Shown here in pieces: positions 48,835 to 63,200 of a stretch of DNA of 64,000 bases. The stretch is from positions 458,583 through 522,582 of the forward strand of contig WBMV01007373.1 in assembly GCA_013396655.1 (NCBI GenBank), in the 5' to 3' direction. Each line of letters opens with the position of its first letter. The first letter of the stretch is position 1. The notes under the pieces were generated by a model, which ran no database searches, had not been told where the DNA came from, and saw only the letters and a program-made list of their open reading frames with translations. The position numbers and the translations under genes were made by a program. The DNA comes from Campylorhamphus procurvoides. Its lineage: Eukaryota; Chordata; Aves; Passeriformes; Dendrocolaptidae.

Positions 48835-51387
48835 CTGCAAAGCAAAACCAACAACAAGGGGTTACTTTTAGCTAATGATACAATGCTATGTGCAAAGAAA
48901 AGGTAGTTAAAAAAACCCAAAACACAGTATTTTTTGGGTCCTCCCATATTTTCCTAAGTCCAGGGCATCACTTGTGGAAAAAAATAACAAAATCTGTGTG
49001 CATACAGATATGAAGAATTAGGCCAGTCCGTTATTATTAGACTGGATGTAAGTCAAGAATAAACAAACAATCTAGTGCTGCCACATCTGACGTGCAAAGG
49101 GATTTTAACCAGCAGGTGAACTCCAAAGATTCTGTGGGACAGAGGATTCTCCTGTCCTACCAACACGATGGGGCCCTGCAAAGAGATTTGGGGTGACCAC
49201 TGCTGGCCCACAGAACCAGGAGCACCAGCTCTTAAGACCATGCAGACTCTAAGCCCTTTGAAAAAAGAAGCTGGAGACGAGTGATTTGGCAATGTTATTA
49301 AAATGAATTTAAGCACTTTAATGATCCTTTTTCTGTAGACTCTCGAGTTACTTAGGAAGCCAAACCTCACGAGGATTGGCCCAACTTTGCTATCACAGAA
49401 AAATAAACTGTTGTACCAGCAATTGATTTTTTCTCACTGTGCCTTGCATCTACACCCGGGCTTTTGCCTCCAGAGAAATACAACAAAAAGTACATCCTTG
49501 AACCTTCATTACAAAGATTTTGGAGTAAAATTGTACTTTCCCATTCATTTTCTGGTCTGAAGTTTTATTCTCAAGTCCTTTGCATATTCTTGAACATACC
49601 AGGGTTCTTACAGCAAACTGTCTTTGGACCTGTCCAGTTTTCTCCATTTGGATCCCTCTCTCTCCAGAGCAATTTGTTTAGGCATATATATGCTAAGGAC
49701 TTCAATCACATCAATCCCTTCAGATACAAAGAACAACCTGTTAATTTGGAGAATGGCTGAGCTACCACACAAGCTGCCAAGTCCTAGCTCAGCAGAAGGA
49801 AACAAAAGCACAGTGACAGCCTGACCTCAGAAAACTCTATGAGATTCTTGTGGTTATTGCATATTATAAACAGCAATCCTATCACAGACTATAAAAAGCC
49901 CAAATCAAAAGAGGAATTAGCTTGGAAAAAAACCCCAAACCATCACAGACTTTATTAGCAGCTGCCAACAAGACAGTCTTACCAAACAAAACAATAAGGA
50001 ATAGGATGGTAGAGGGTGCCCTACACAAGTTCTTCACTTCCACATACCCCAGATTTATTCCTCTACAGCAGGCAGCCCACAAGAAGGTAAGAAACTTAGA
50101 ACTTGCATCTTGCAGGATCATTAAATCCAAACATTGCTTTACTTGCTAATCCAGTTATCTACCTTCATCTCTGCTGGGTACCATTTTACCTCTGTCTCAT
50201 CATATGGGAACATTTTGTCCTGATCTCCAAAGCTCTGAAGAGCTGCAGACTTCTCATACACCTTTTAATTACATCCATCACTGTCTTCTCTTTTCACTAA
50301 CAACAAATGCACAGGCAAGGCAGAGTTTGTGGACAGAGGTCCACTCTTTGATTCGATCAACTAGTACAGCTGGAAAAAGACTAACTTTGAGGCACATGCA
50401 GTTGTTCTTCAGGTCTGAAATAAAAGCAACAAACTTCAAAGCTGAAGGCAAGCTGAGAAAAAATGCTTTGCCTTTAATTAGGTATGTATCAATTAGACCC
50501 CCTGAGAGCAAAGACGACTGCCTGTGGAGTGACAAGGATGGCAGAAGAGAGGAGAGCTGGTAAGGTCTTTATCTTCTAATGGAAAGGAAGAGGTCAGTCA
50601 TTTATACCCTGTGCAATATGAAAAGGTTGGGTGAGGAGAGGGCAGAGGAATTACAGTTTGCCAGAAAGTCAATATTTCGATTGAGATCTCCACTGGGATT
50701 TTTGTTACCCCATAAAGTTATGACTTTCAGTTGCCATGGACACCTCTGGAAAGTGTTTCATAATTGCACGTATCAATTTCCTATTTCCACGTAGTTCTTT
50801 GTAATTTTGCTCTCAGCATTAATGGTCAGATACAAACACCCTAGTTTCTGCTGGAAATTTTGGCTCAGACACACCAAGATGAAGGCACATTCATGCTGAC
50901 AACTAACAGGGGGGTTGTACCAAAGCCTTCATTGGCTCCCCCATCGTGAGACAGAGATACCCACCACCCCACCACACGTTCTGCTAACAGAGATTGTTCT
51001 TTCATGCATCTCCACTATCATCAAATGCCTGCAAAATATCAGATCCCAAAGAGTGAAAATCAACCTGAGCAGGGCTGCACTCTGCAGAGCAGGGTCGGGG
51101 CTGTCAAGGAGCAGCTACTTTACAGATGCTGCACAGTCAGTGCTTGGAGGAAGTTTCTCCTTCCCCAGTGAGCCTCAAAATCACACACATTCCAATTATA
51201 CCCAAGCTCTCCCAGAAGGGATTCAGGGCAGCTCAGCAGGCGCCTCTCACTTGGAAGATACTGCCAGAACAGAAGGCACCAAAGTGGTGCTGGACAGCTC
51301 TCCTGCAGGAACCCTGCTGCTCCTCACCTCTCTGGGACAGGGCTTTCCAGAGCTACGGATCTGACACCAGGTAAGGACAATACCCAC

Positions 51388-51512
51388 TTTCAAAGCCAGG
51401 CTGGACAGGGCCCTGAGCAACCTGATCCAGTGAGTGGCATCCCTGCCCATGGCAGGGGTTGGAATGAGGTGAGCATTAAGGTCCCTTCCCACCCAAACCA
51501 TACATGACCTTT
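51388..51512 (+). mobile_element. CR1 LINE 3' tail fragment
   Basis: Sense-orientation CR1 end: GCCAGGCTGGACAGGGC, TGAGCAACCTGATCCAG, CCCTGCCCATGGCAGGGGTT and AAGGTCCCTTCCCACCCAAA in order. It is 5'-truncated and lacks clear terminal ATTCTATG repeats. Confidence 0.88.
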
Positions 51513-54500
51513 TCTGGGTATTGCAGTGGCTGTGCAGCCCTGCTGGAAAGCAACTGTGTTCTGCAAAACATACTTTTACACATATTTTAAAGTAGCTAAC
51601 TTAGCTCTTTTGTGTGCTATTCATTTGTTTTCATCTGGTTTATAATATTGTTAAATCATTCTGGAGCAGGATGGAAAATTTTAACTTCCAAAATAACAGT
51701 ACTTTACTAAATCAGAGAGTACAGAACTATTATTTCAGATTAAACAACAGGTTTTAAAGTGTATCTTTCTATTTGCATGAATAAAATCCAAAGCAAAGAT
51801 GTGGCTTTTAGAGCTTGCTGGAATTTAAATGCCTGAATAAGAAGTCACAGCTTTTTCAAAGTTCCTGTTGATTATTGTGTAGAAATAGCACTTAAGAACC
51901 ATTTTACAGCAGCAAATGATACTCATTATTCCTGCAAGGGTAAACTGATGTGCCACCAGTATTTATGTTGCTCTATCACAATCTGAATTTACATGTTCTT
52001 AGCTGTAAGGTAATTTCCCAAGACTATCTACTGTTCCAAATTCCATGTGGTAGCACTTGACCTGAATCTGTATCTGGAGAAAAGGCTTCTGTTTGAAAAT
52101 TCTTTGGTTTCATTGAGGGAAAAATTTATTCAATAACAGAGGTAAAACTTCAATAACCAAATACACAGAAGGTGGAGTTAGAGGTTTCTCAGGGTATTGC
52201 TGTGCAGCTTTTGTGGTAGACTTGATGTTTCCAGCTCTAATGAGTTAGACATTGTCTCAGTGGTGACTCCAACAGGCAGATGGTGTTTGCTGTTGGGAGT
52301 TTAGTCAGACAAGAAACAAGGCTCGTGTTAGCAACAGCATGATGGAGGTCAATCTGATTTTGTTTAAACTTGTGAGATCAGAAGCATTTTTATCCTCCAG
52401 AAAGGAGGGGGGGAAAACAAGGGAAGAAGGGGTCCACCCCACCCATCCTTCACTTGTTGGGCTCTCACTGCCCTCAGCAGAAGCTGCACAAGAAATCTTT
52501 GCACAAACACGTCTGGATTTTTTTCAGCCTGACTACTGCTCAGGTTTTGATCTAATACAAGTCTTAGAGTACAAACTTTCAAACTTCGTGTGGAATGTAA
52601 AAAATAAAACTCTCTCCAAGGAGAAATTATGCCCAGAACTATCTCTTATCTGGGAATGTTCATACCATTCCTTGAAGTTCTTATCTGAATGCTCACAGAA
52701 AATGTAACAGATTTATCATTGGCTTCGTCTTACATGTCAATTCTCATATTCAAAAGAATGTTGAACCCTTTCATCTACATTTACTTTTCTATAATGAGAC
52801 TAAACCATTGGGGATGGGGCTGCCTTTTCAATTTATGCAATTTTTTGTTCTAAGGCAGTAGTGAGATGCCTCCCTGCAGACAGAAGCTGCAGGCCAGATG
52901 ACACTGAGTGTCTTTTCTACCTATTCAAGGTAATGATTGCTCAGCTGCATTTCAACAATGGAAAGTATTTCTCACACAGTGATTCATGCTAAAACATGCC
53001 AGTGGCTTCTACTCCTGTTGTCAGAAAATTGCAAGGTAAAACAGAAAAAAAAAGGAAAGAAGAAAAGCAGCAAAATCTGAAGTGAGACAGATCTGTACTT
53101 GTGCACAGAGGCAGCTCAAAAGGGCACAATCCTGCCTCCAGTGATGGCAATAGTTGCTTTGTCATTGACCTCAATTTAGTAAAGATTTATTTCTAGCAAG
53201 GAAATACAATGAATCAGCTTCATCATCAGTTTATCTGTCCAGCTGCACTGAATCCAAGGGCACTGACTATGGCAAAACAGTAGCAATTGGATTACAGAAT
53301 GCTGATTTATAGAATGCTGTCTCATTCATAGAAAACAACCTTAAACCTGACTGATACGTCTCTGATCTATTTTCAAGTCATGCTCTCTGAAGACTCTATG
53401 TGTGCTCCTTGTGAACGTGTTCCAGAACTGCAGATTATTTTTCTTTACTAAAAAGATTAATAGGAATATTATTCATCACTTGTCCATGTTTAGAATTATC
53501 TAAACCAACTTCTGACTGTTCCTCAAAGGACCAGCAGAAGACAAGCCCAGTAATCCCCAGGTAAGTTACTTGTCCAAACGTGCACAGCCTGTCACTCTGA
53601 GCAATCTCTTACCAGTGGATTTCCAGAGGTATTTTACCTCTGGAACAACTTGTTTGGAAATGTCCTTGCTTGAGTAAATCTCTTTGTTTAGGAAGATACA
53701 CTGAGGTTTCCTATTGTGTTTGTTTTGATGTTGAAGGCATTGTTTTCAGGTCTGGATCAAGACCTAAGCCTCACACTGCTATAAATATGAAATGTTTACA
53801 CTTGGATATTGAACACAGGCAAAGAAAGCATTATCCTTACTTCATATTTGATTAATTGAAACAGAAATTAATACCTCAACCTTGGAAAAGATGTCTGTGG
53901 TAGAAGAGGGAATTTAGCCTCAGTCTAGTGATTGCCAGCTCAGAGCTGTTACCACAAGACACACCTGTAATTTCTTTTTATTTCTAAATGTTAATTACTT
54001 CAACAGAAGTGGTTTCTCTTATCTCACTCACTAACCATAAATCCTTCATGTTAACACTGTTAGACATCATTTCATCTGCCCTCTGAGATGGGTGAAGCCT
54101 GATGCATCCTCCTGCTTGTCTGGAGGCTGGAGCAGAGCCCTCCTGTGTGGGCAATTCCAGCCCCGGCGGATGGAGCACCAAGGCTGTATTCCCTGATCCC
54201 CAAACTCCTGCAGATGATGATTCATAGCTAGTAACAATAATTTCAGAAAATCTTTTCCTGACAAAGTCCCAGGTTCTGACAGAGTGATTTGTTTTCCTTG
54301 TTGTTAACAGTCCTAGATTGGTTTTAACAAGAATGAAGGAATGTGCCATGTGCTGGTATTTGATGGGTGATGGCGGGTTTGTCTTGGCTCCTTCTTGGCT
54401 GCTTTTTGAATTGGGGTTTTGGTCTGGTTTCCTTTCAGGTGGTGCACAGAGATACTGCTTTACAAGCAATGGAGGGGAGGATCTCTGGATAAACAAGGTT

Positions 54501-57500
54501 TTCCTGCAGGACATTGCTATGGAGGGGAACTAGTCAGACTTGCAACCATTGCAGTTAGAAAACTTGCCACTGAAATAATCCTTGTTTTTTACATGAAAGA
54601 AGAAAACAAACTCCCTGTAAATTTGAACTTGGAAGTCTCCCTTATGTAGCAGGACCTACCAGGGTGAAGTAGTGGTTTGTGAATGTAAGTATGATGCACT
54701 GTTGTGATCTGAGGTCCCAGAAAATCATGAACGCCATGGCGTGGTATCAATGTCACTTCCCCCAGTAATACATAAAGAATCTGACCAGTCAGAGTGCAGA
54801 GTTGAGCTTGAAATTTTTCTTTCAACTAATTCCTGCATGCATCTGTGAGTCACAAAGCACTCCACATCTGCTGACTCGCATCAGCAGTATTCTTTCCTGC
54901 TGCCCCGATTCATGGGAACGAGCTTTTGTAGCCTCACAAACAAACAGTTGCAGCAGGAACAGTTGACTTTTGCACGCTGGGAAGTGCCATTCTTACCTCT
55001 TTCATGTTGTTTTGCCTTTGCAAGGAAGAAATTACATCCTTTAGATACTTTATCTGTCTAAATTCCCATGAATGGCAGTTCAGCAACAATACATTGGATG
55101 TTCAGCAAGTCACCTCCTCTGGTATTTCCAGCTAAAGAAACATGGCCTACCCTCAATTTACAGTGTCCTGGCCCATGAGAGCTTAAAATTAAAGAAGTGA
55201 TACTGGAATCAAAGGCAGCTGGGCCAGATCTGTGGTTAATAGGTGTACAATGAAAATCAAAATTAAAATAAATGAAAATTAAGTTGCAAATGTTCTGCTT
55301 TCATGCAAATGGTTTGCCAAATATAGCTCATGTCCTGTTCAAATTGTAGTCATTTTATGCTTCTACACCAGCTGTGCTATTGAGAAAAGCCAGCTGTTTA
55401 TCTGGAGTGTACAAGCTCATACAATTTTTAAGAATCAGTTTTCATTAACAATATTTTACAGTGAGTCAGCTGGTTGCATTTTCCAACCACTCACACTATG
55501 TGCTTTTTACATGAATACCAATGATGTTCTATTGTGTAGATTTACACATGTATTTCCTGCAAAGGATGCACATACATTTCCAGTGTCTCCAATGTCCTCT
55601 GTCCACACAAAGAACAGCTGAAAGGGATTTGTTTGTTAGGCACAACTCATTCATGAGATTGTGCTTCATTTAAAGGCTGAAGTTCAAGGAGCTGTTCAGT
55701 AAAAATCTTACAATTTTAACTTAGAATGCAGTAAAATGAAGCAAAAATACATCATTTTTGTAGAGGTTACTAAAGGTTTTATAGTAACGTAAACTCTTCT
55801 CCTGATGTTCCAGGAAAATACTATTTCCATTTCAGATATTCCAAGAAAAGTCAGAATGGAAATTCCTTCTGGATCCCTGTCACCAGTCCCTTCCCAGCAG
55901 CTCCCAGGAGCCCTGCAGAGGGATGGGGTGACACAGGAATGTGTTTCATTAACGTGAAAAGTACCATCTCCATGGACCAGTGATGGGGATGGGGATGTTT
56001 GCTCCATCAAATGTGGCAGCAAAAGCTCTTCTCTATTTTTCCATTAAAATAATCAGGATTTTGGGGGAAAAAGAGAAGACACTGTCTTGTGTGCCATGTG
56101 TATAAAACAGTTTGGTTGCCCAGGGCAGGGACGTGCTGTGGCCAGCCAGAGAATGCATCACAGGGTTGGGCTGCAAAGCTGGGTTTGAACATGAGGGTTC
56201 ACTGCTGGGAAGTGTAGGATTTTTTAAAAAAATATTTCTTTCACTTCAGCTCAGTTGAAGGTGGGAGTATTCTGAGGCTACACAGCCTCTGAGCCTTTCA
56301 GAATTCACCAGACTCGGGAGCTGGGTTTATCTTTAACTCTAAATGGACCAAACACGTGTGCATCTATTCATGCTTTTAGAAATGATTTTCTCTTTTTGCA
56401 TGGCTAATGGTATTTGCTTAATGTTTAAGTAGAACTTCTTTCCCCTCAGGCTTCTTTTCTCTAATTACTCTTCTTCAGTAATTACTCATTTTTATGACTT
56501 ACAAGGATCTCTCTCACACCAACACCATCAACTTTCAACTACGGAGAATTTGGTGCTTTCAGAAAAAATATCTGCCTGTAAACTTTGAGTTTAGAAGCAC
56601 CAGAGGGACTACAAAGGATTCCATAAACTTTGTCAGAAGCACAGAAGGGAATAATTCTGCAATTAGATTTTTTGGCAAGCAAGTTCCTTACAAAGCATTT
56701 TAGGCAATATAATGCTGCTTATAAATATGAGAACAGGAGAACTCTCAGTATGCACACTCTAAAATGAATAAAACAGCACCAGAATTTAGTACTTAGTATT
56801 TACAAGCTGAACAAGACAAATCCAATCTGTCCTGTGATTGTTTACTCAGAAGAAAGCGAAATTTTCTTTGCTCCTTAAAAGGAAACAAAAATGCATTCAC
56901 AGTCCAGAATATTTCATTTTATTATTACAAATACTGCATCATACTTTCTGATCTTCTAAAATAAAACTGACTTCAATTTAATTTTTTAAATGCACGTTTT
57001 ATGCCTGCATCTGGTAGATAAAAATAATGTTATATACAATCCAGTGTGTGTAAATAGCTGAGGTCACTCCTGCACCTCTGTATCTACCCCAGAGCTCAGG
57101 GTGATGAAGATATTAAGATTATCTAAAGTCATCTGATGAAAGGAAGCACAAGAGAGTAAGACTTGAATTTCATAAGAAGAAAACGAAGACATAACTTTCC
57201 TCGCTACTCCCCGATTTTGAAGATAAACTGAAATCTCAAAACTAATATGAAAAGAAGATAAAATTTTTCCAGTTTAGTTCATTAGAATAAACATTTTCAA
57301 TTTCAGTGCCTACTCTATAAATCTGTGACAAAATCCCCCCACGCTGAAATGAGTCACTGCTGCTGCACCTTTGCATGCCTTTGTACAGGCACGAGTCTCT
57401 AAAAAACGTCCTAAGCACAGTAAGGGGAGAAATCTGTTTTCCTGCTCCTGGCTTATGGAAAATCCACGCTGCAATCAAATCAACTTTGGGGCAGGAAACC

Positions 57501-60250
57501 CCAAGTTTGCTGCAGAAGGCAGCACAGTGTGACATCTGTGGAGGGCTGAGGGTGCTGGGGACAGAACGTGCTGCCATCTCCTGTCCTTGTCCAGAGCAAT
57601 TACAGGATACACAACCCTTCATTCCAAACTTTCCACCTTGAGGGTGCAAGTTGTTTGACAATGTACAGATGGGCAGAGTTGCTGCTTTCCAGCACGACAC
57701 AAAACAGAAGCTCTTATGTAAGTATAAGCAAAATTTCCAGGAAGGACCACATTCCTGACTGACTGACAGGCTACAAAGCTTCCAGAGCAGACATTCTTAC
57801 AATACCACATGTAGAATAAAAGGAGGATGAAGGCAAAGAGTTCCTGCCAAGGAACGCTATCGGCTTAATTCAATTTTATCATAATCCAGAAATGTGAAGC
57901 TATATGGTCTCCAGATGTTTTGAGAGATGGTGTTCCAGCATTAGGCATTCCACCAGTGCTGATCTGTTCTCAGTGTGCTGTAAGGGAGTGTAGAACATCA
58001 CACAAACACACCCAGCATCTCCTCTGGGAGAGAACCTGGAAACTGTACAGAGGAGGGTACAGAAAACTACAACAAACCTGCAGCTTTTAACCAGTACAGG
58101 AGAATTACACTGATACATCACACTTAGGAAGATTAGAGAAAGTGATAATGTCTGAATTAAATGGGATTTAATTTCTTGAGCTTATACAGCAAATAAATAT
58201 TTTTATATTCCACAGGGATAACAAGAGCCTGGTTATCCAGGGGCTGTAAGTCACAGCTGGCAATTCTCAGTGCAGATATGCAGCATGTAAGAGGATCCAA
58301 TGGTACAAGTGGAGCCTTGACCACACACCAGAGGACTGAAAATCTCTTTTGGGACAGACATTCCTGCCCTACCCCTCTGGATACCACGAACAGCAGTGAT
58401 GGCCACCAGCTACAGCAGAAGAACGAGCAGCTCCTGGCTCACTGCTGGATCGTGGCCCTTCTGCAGTAGCTTCTATACAAGTAACACACCAATTCCTCAA
58501 TACTTCCAAGTGGGAATATCTTTCCACCTCAAAGAGTTTTGTTGGGTGTTCAAACTTCCAGGTACAGAGGAGTTTCCAAAAGGCCACTTGAGCTGGAACA
58601 GATGCCGTTGAGTTCCATGGCAAGCCTGTCCTGTTGACTGTGGAGAGCTCTGTGTTTAAGGGAGCAAACAGCCTCCCTGCCCTCCCAGTCCCCAGTTAAC
58701 CACTTCCTCATTAGCAGGAGCTGCTGCGTCACTTGGAGCGGATCCTTTGGGGATAAGAGTTCAGGGTGTACAGGAGCACCAGGGAATAAAGCTGAAAACC
58801 ATAACAACCAAATGTATAAATAGATAAGAATTCTTTACAGAGAACCTGGTTTTCTTTTCCAGCCCCTCAGACCGGCACAGTATCCAAGAAAGCCATGAGA
58901 GCACCGAGCACTCTGGGCTGGAATCTGCTACCTAAGACACATGCTTAAAATGGAAAACATGTAGCTCGAAGACTTGAAATGCACACACCCTGCGAAAAGC
59001 TGGGTTTGGAAAAAGTCAGAGAATTCATCTGAAGCATTCTGCTGCAAACCTCAAGAATTGAAAACCAGCCCCCAAAACCACAGGCGCACGAGCTGAACAA
59101 AAAAACCCCTCCTCACCATTGCCTAAAAATACACTTGAAAAGAGATCATCGCTTCCTTTCCTGCCACCCCAGGGCCTTCTGCTGCCCCAGTGACAAATGT
59201 TGAAGCCATTGCTCCAGACTCAGGGAGGAAGTGGTTGCTGCACCAATGGCAACCCAAAGAAAGCTCTTTATCTCCTACATCTTTGATTTTTTATAGCATG
59301 CAGAAAGTGCAGGCAGCACGAACACAAACTTGTTGCATGGCAACACAGCTTGACCTTACTCGAGTTCGTCGTCTTGATAAACTTAGTACTTTTCATAAAA
59401 ATAAAGAATTCAGACAAGTTTATGGAATTCTTTGACATATGTCATGTGCCTGGAAATTATTCCCTGGGAAGCACAAAAAGGTATAATTTAGGGAAAAGAT
59501 GGAAAAAAATATTAAAACATGAATGTAACTCACTAAAAATATCTATGCCCCAAAGGGTCTCATAGGTCAGTCACTAATCAAATTTCAGTCTAACATACTT
59601 TGAAATGCATGTGGTTCAGTCAAACATTTATAACAGCACATATCTGCATTACTTTTAAGTTCAAACATTGCTTTTATAATGGTTTAGATAGTTTCTAGTA
59701 TTTGTACAGGCATGTGACTATGAACATTTTGATGACAAAATTTTTTATTCTAAAAATTTTATGAACTTTCAGCTTTGTTGACCAGATAATGCTGTGCTGT
59801 AATGGGAATGCTCAGGGCTTTATCCTACAGCTCAAAGGCTGAGCAAATGCCTCTTGAAGAATTTCCTTGCTAACAAATTCAGTTCTCTGTTTCTCAGATT
59901 TGTTTTAAATCTCTCTCCCTTATTTGAAAGCTTTTGGGGTGGGAAGGGAAAGAGGGGATATCCCACTATTTACCAGGTATTCTCAAAACAGGGAAAACTC
60001 TAAAATGTGGTGATTTAAGCAGGGCCTGGGGTCTGGAGCTTGACTAAGAATATTTTTGCTCTGTAATTAAGGGAGTAGGTTCACTGGGAGCTGGTGGCAA
60101 ACTTACTGCAGGATAACATTGTCACTTCCACTTACCAGTTAACCTTTTAATATCCCATCCTTCCCCCTCTCACATTCACTGCACAGTATGAATACATATA
60201 AGGAACGTTAATGTTAGCCAACTTTGAAACCTAAATTCTCTATTTCTCCC

Positions 60251-60265
60251 TTTTTTTTTTTTTTT
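60251..60265 (+). repeat. poly(T) run, 15 bp
   Basis: Homopolymer in PITPNC1 intron 1. No adjoining element was recognised. Confidence 0.8.
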
Positions 60266-63200
60266 GGTTGTTTTGCCTTGTGCTCTGTGTGGACTGCAGG
60301 ATTCTCCTGAGAAGCAGATAACCATCTGGGCAGCCTGAATTCCAACCTGCCATGGCTGAACTGCTCTCCAACACCTCAGACACGCCAATTAAAGCTACAC
60401 AGTGTCACGGCAGAGGAGGGAAATTCCTCAGGCATCTCCCTTGATCGTCAGGATCTGCTATCCCTGCTTCCCAGCCTTGGATAGCAAAGCCAGTCCCTGC
60501 CACCACAGACAACCAGGCTCAACAGTACTGCTTGAATCTCTCCTTTTATCCAGGCTGCAGACAATTAGCTAAAATGAACGGAATTAATGCATCAAATTCT
60601 CCTCTTTGATTGAAAGGGAGGTAATGAGCAATTTGCTGTCTCAACTGGTCACAAGTGTCACTGGAGGCAGCTTCCAGTGTGGCTCTGTGGGAAGCTCACA
60701 GAGCTGCTGGAGCCAAATGGTCGACCTGCTGGGAGCACAAAGGCTGACAAGTAGGGCAGTATGTGGGAAGAAATCTGGCATTTCCAGTGGGATTCATCCA
60801 CACATACAGGCAGTTACGGGTTTGTGGACTGAATATATTCTGCTATATACTTTATATACTGTATGCTCAACCATGCTAAACCTGTCCTGTGCCCATTCTT
60901 TGGGCAAGACTCTGAATTAACTCAACAGCCACCTGATATATTCTCAATCTCCAAACTGCTCACACCAAATAAGCAACTAACACATGTAAATGAAGTTACT
61001 TTAGAAAAGAAGAAGCACCTCAGTATTACAATGAAATAGAACAGATAATGCAGTGGTCTCAAAAATAACATTTAATGCCAAAAAGGGGAGGAAACATGAA
61101 AAAGCAAAACAAACGTAGATTCCAACTTGTTTCTTTAAATTGAAATTCCAAAATCAGTAAACAGTATTGAAAAATATTTAGGATGTTTAAAGTGAGGCCT
61201 AAACACAGAAGAGGAGTTAGTGTTGTAAACAAAGTTCTTCGAGGGAAAGGAAGGCTGCAAGGCTGCAGTCAGGGCTCTGCATGACAAGTGTTTCCATGTC
61301 ATTTTCCCATGGCACTTAGTGACATCAAAACTAGAGAGTCTGGGAAGCATGGCTGATTATTGCTTTATTTTCTCATTCTTCCAATAATTTCTAACACACA
61401 AACACATAATGACCATCAACAGAGAACACAAAAGCTCCGATCCCACAGCAAAGCAGGCCTTTCAAAAGGGCAAACAGTGGATTTAATTCAATTGCATTTA
61501 GTGACGGGTCAGAGCTCCTCTTTCACAGCTCCGAGGATTCCCAGTGCCCAGTTCTTCCTGAGTTACTGAGAACAAACAAAAGATTTGCATTATAGTACTT
61601 GAATTACACAGTGTGGAAGAGAGAAAATGAAGTCAGAGTTTCAACCCTGGCTGTCCTTGCTAGTTTCTCCTGTATAATTCAGTGATCCGGCCTTAATGAA
61701 CCCCAGAAAACTGCACATGCAGCAAGCATGTCCCCCAGTTCCCCCCAGAGGGAAAATCCAGCACATCCAGCTCTCCTTAGGAAGGACAGGGATGACTACA
61801 GAGCAATATGGATCTCGTGGCCCCCTGAACAAAATGTAGGGAGTTCCTTGAGCAGCACAGACACAGGACAGGCACAGGACACACGGACTGCAGAAGGCTC
61901 ACACCAATGAGAGAACCAAACCTGCTTTATGCTGCCTTAGTTTGGGAAGGCTCTTTTCTTAAAAAAGACCTTGAGCTTTTCCTCTCATCCCTGACATGTA
62001 GCACAGAGACACAACATGCTCTTCCATAGCCAGGAGGTTTGAATTTGAGGCTTGCTATTTATATAGTCATTCTAGTCCTCTGCTCTGACACAGAGCCCTG
62101 ACAACCCCAGCTACACAACAACTGTCTTCCCTGTTACAAAGACAGCCACAATGACTAAAGGTTCATTCATAGGAATAAAAGCCAGTGCAAGTTTCCCAAT
62201 TTTTTTTTGACCTGTGGACAGGAAAGGATAATTCAGTAATTTCATTACATCAGGAGGATAAAACTAGCATTGGTTTTCCACTTCCTATTCAAGCCAATCC
62301 TGCAGGGCTGAAATGCTACACTGTTCCTTGCCATTCCATTTTTAGTTTCTTTCATTTCCCTTTCTCTTGGTGAGATTCGTATCACAAAACTGTTCACCAT
62401 TACAAAATGGATGCTTTTATCTTTGCAGCAGAGGTGCTTGTGAAGTCAGTGTGATGTGAAAGGGCTCTCTACATTATAATACCTTTGCCACGGGATTAAC
62501 TAGAAAATGTCACTGTGGTGTCACTGTGGTGTCAGTGGGCCATCTTTGTGAAGACTCGTTTGGGCAATGAGAAGCTCAAAGAAGTGGAACCCCCTTAAAT
62601 TTACTTGAAATGACAGATTAGATCTGGTTTAGAAGCTTATATGAAGAGGATGCTGATGGAAGATGAGTTTCAGGGCTAGGAAATAATTAATCTGTGAAAC
62701 AAGGTGAAAATAATAACGAATAACACAGACATGTCCTGCAGTGTGGGCTACTTTGTTTGGCTGAAGTGCCCTGTGCTCCCATGAACAGGCTGTTTCCAAC
62801 ACCCAGGCCAACATGTGCAGATCATCCAGGGGTACAGAACCAGCTCCAACGCTGCCCTCAGGAGTGTCCCTGTACTCTTTAGCTCCTTCTTCATTTTTGC
62901 CAGCTTTGACTTTTGTTTTATCATTATCTTTTTGGAACAAAAGATAAAGGAGCTTATAACTGGAACCAAAAAACCATTCTCATCTGCTGATCTGACTTGA
63001 GGACGGCCACTGTCTTGCTGAATCTGGCCTAAAAGATCATAAGCAGCTGGAAATTTCACTTAATCCAGTCCTGCTCTGACCAGAACTGCAGTGAAGCAGT
63101 TTAGTGCATGTGTTGTGTATTTACTAGCTGTCTGTTTATATTGCTCACAATGATGTTGATACTGCAGCAGGTCATTGCCAGTTAAGTAAAACACAAGTTT

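Noticed and set aside
50915..51364. 149-residue + strand open frame just before the CR1 tail at 51.4 kb
   Set aside because: Considered as an upstream part of the CR1, but no reverse-transcriptase motif or CR1 landmark was seen; likely chance.
53984..54514. 176-residue minus-strand open frame in PITPNC1 intron 1
   Set aside because: No recognisable domain, no flanking splice logic, composition of ordinary intron sequence.
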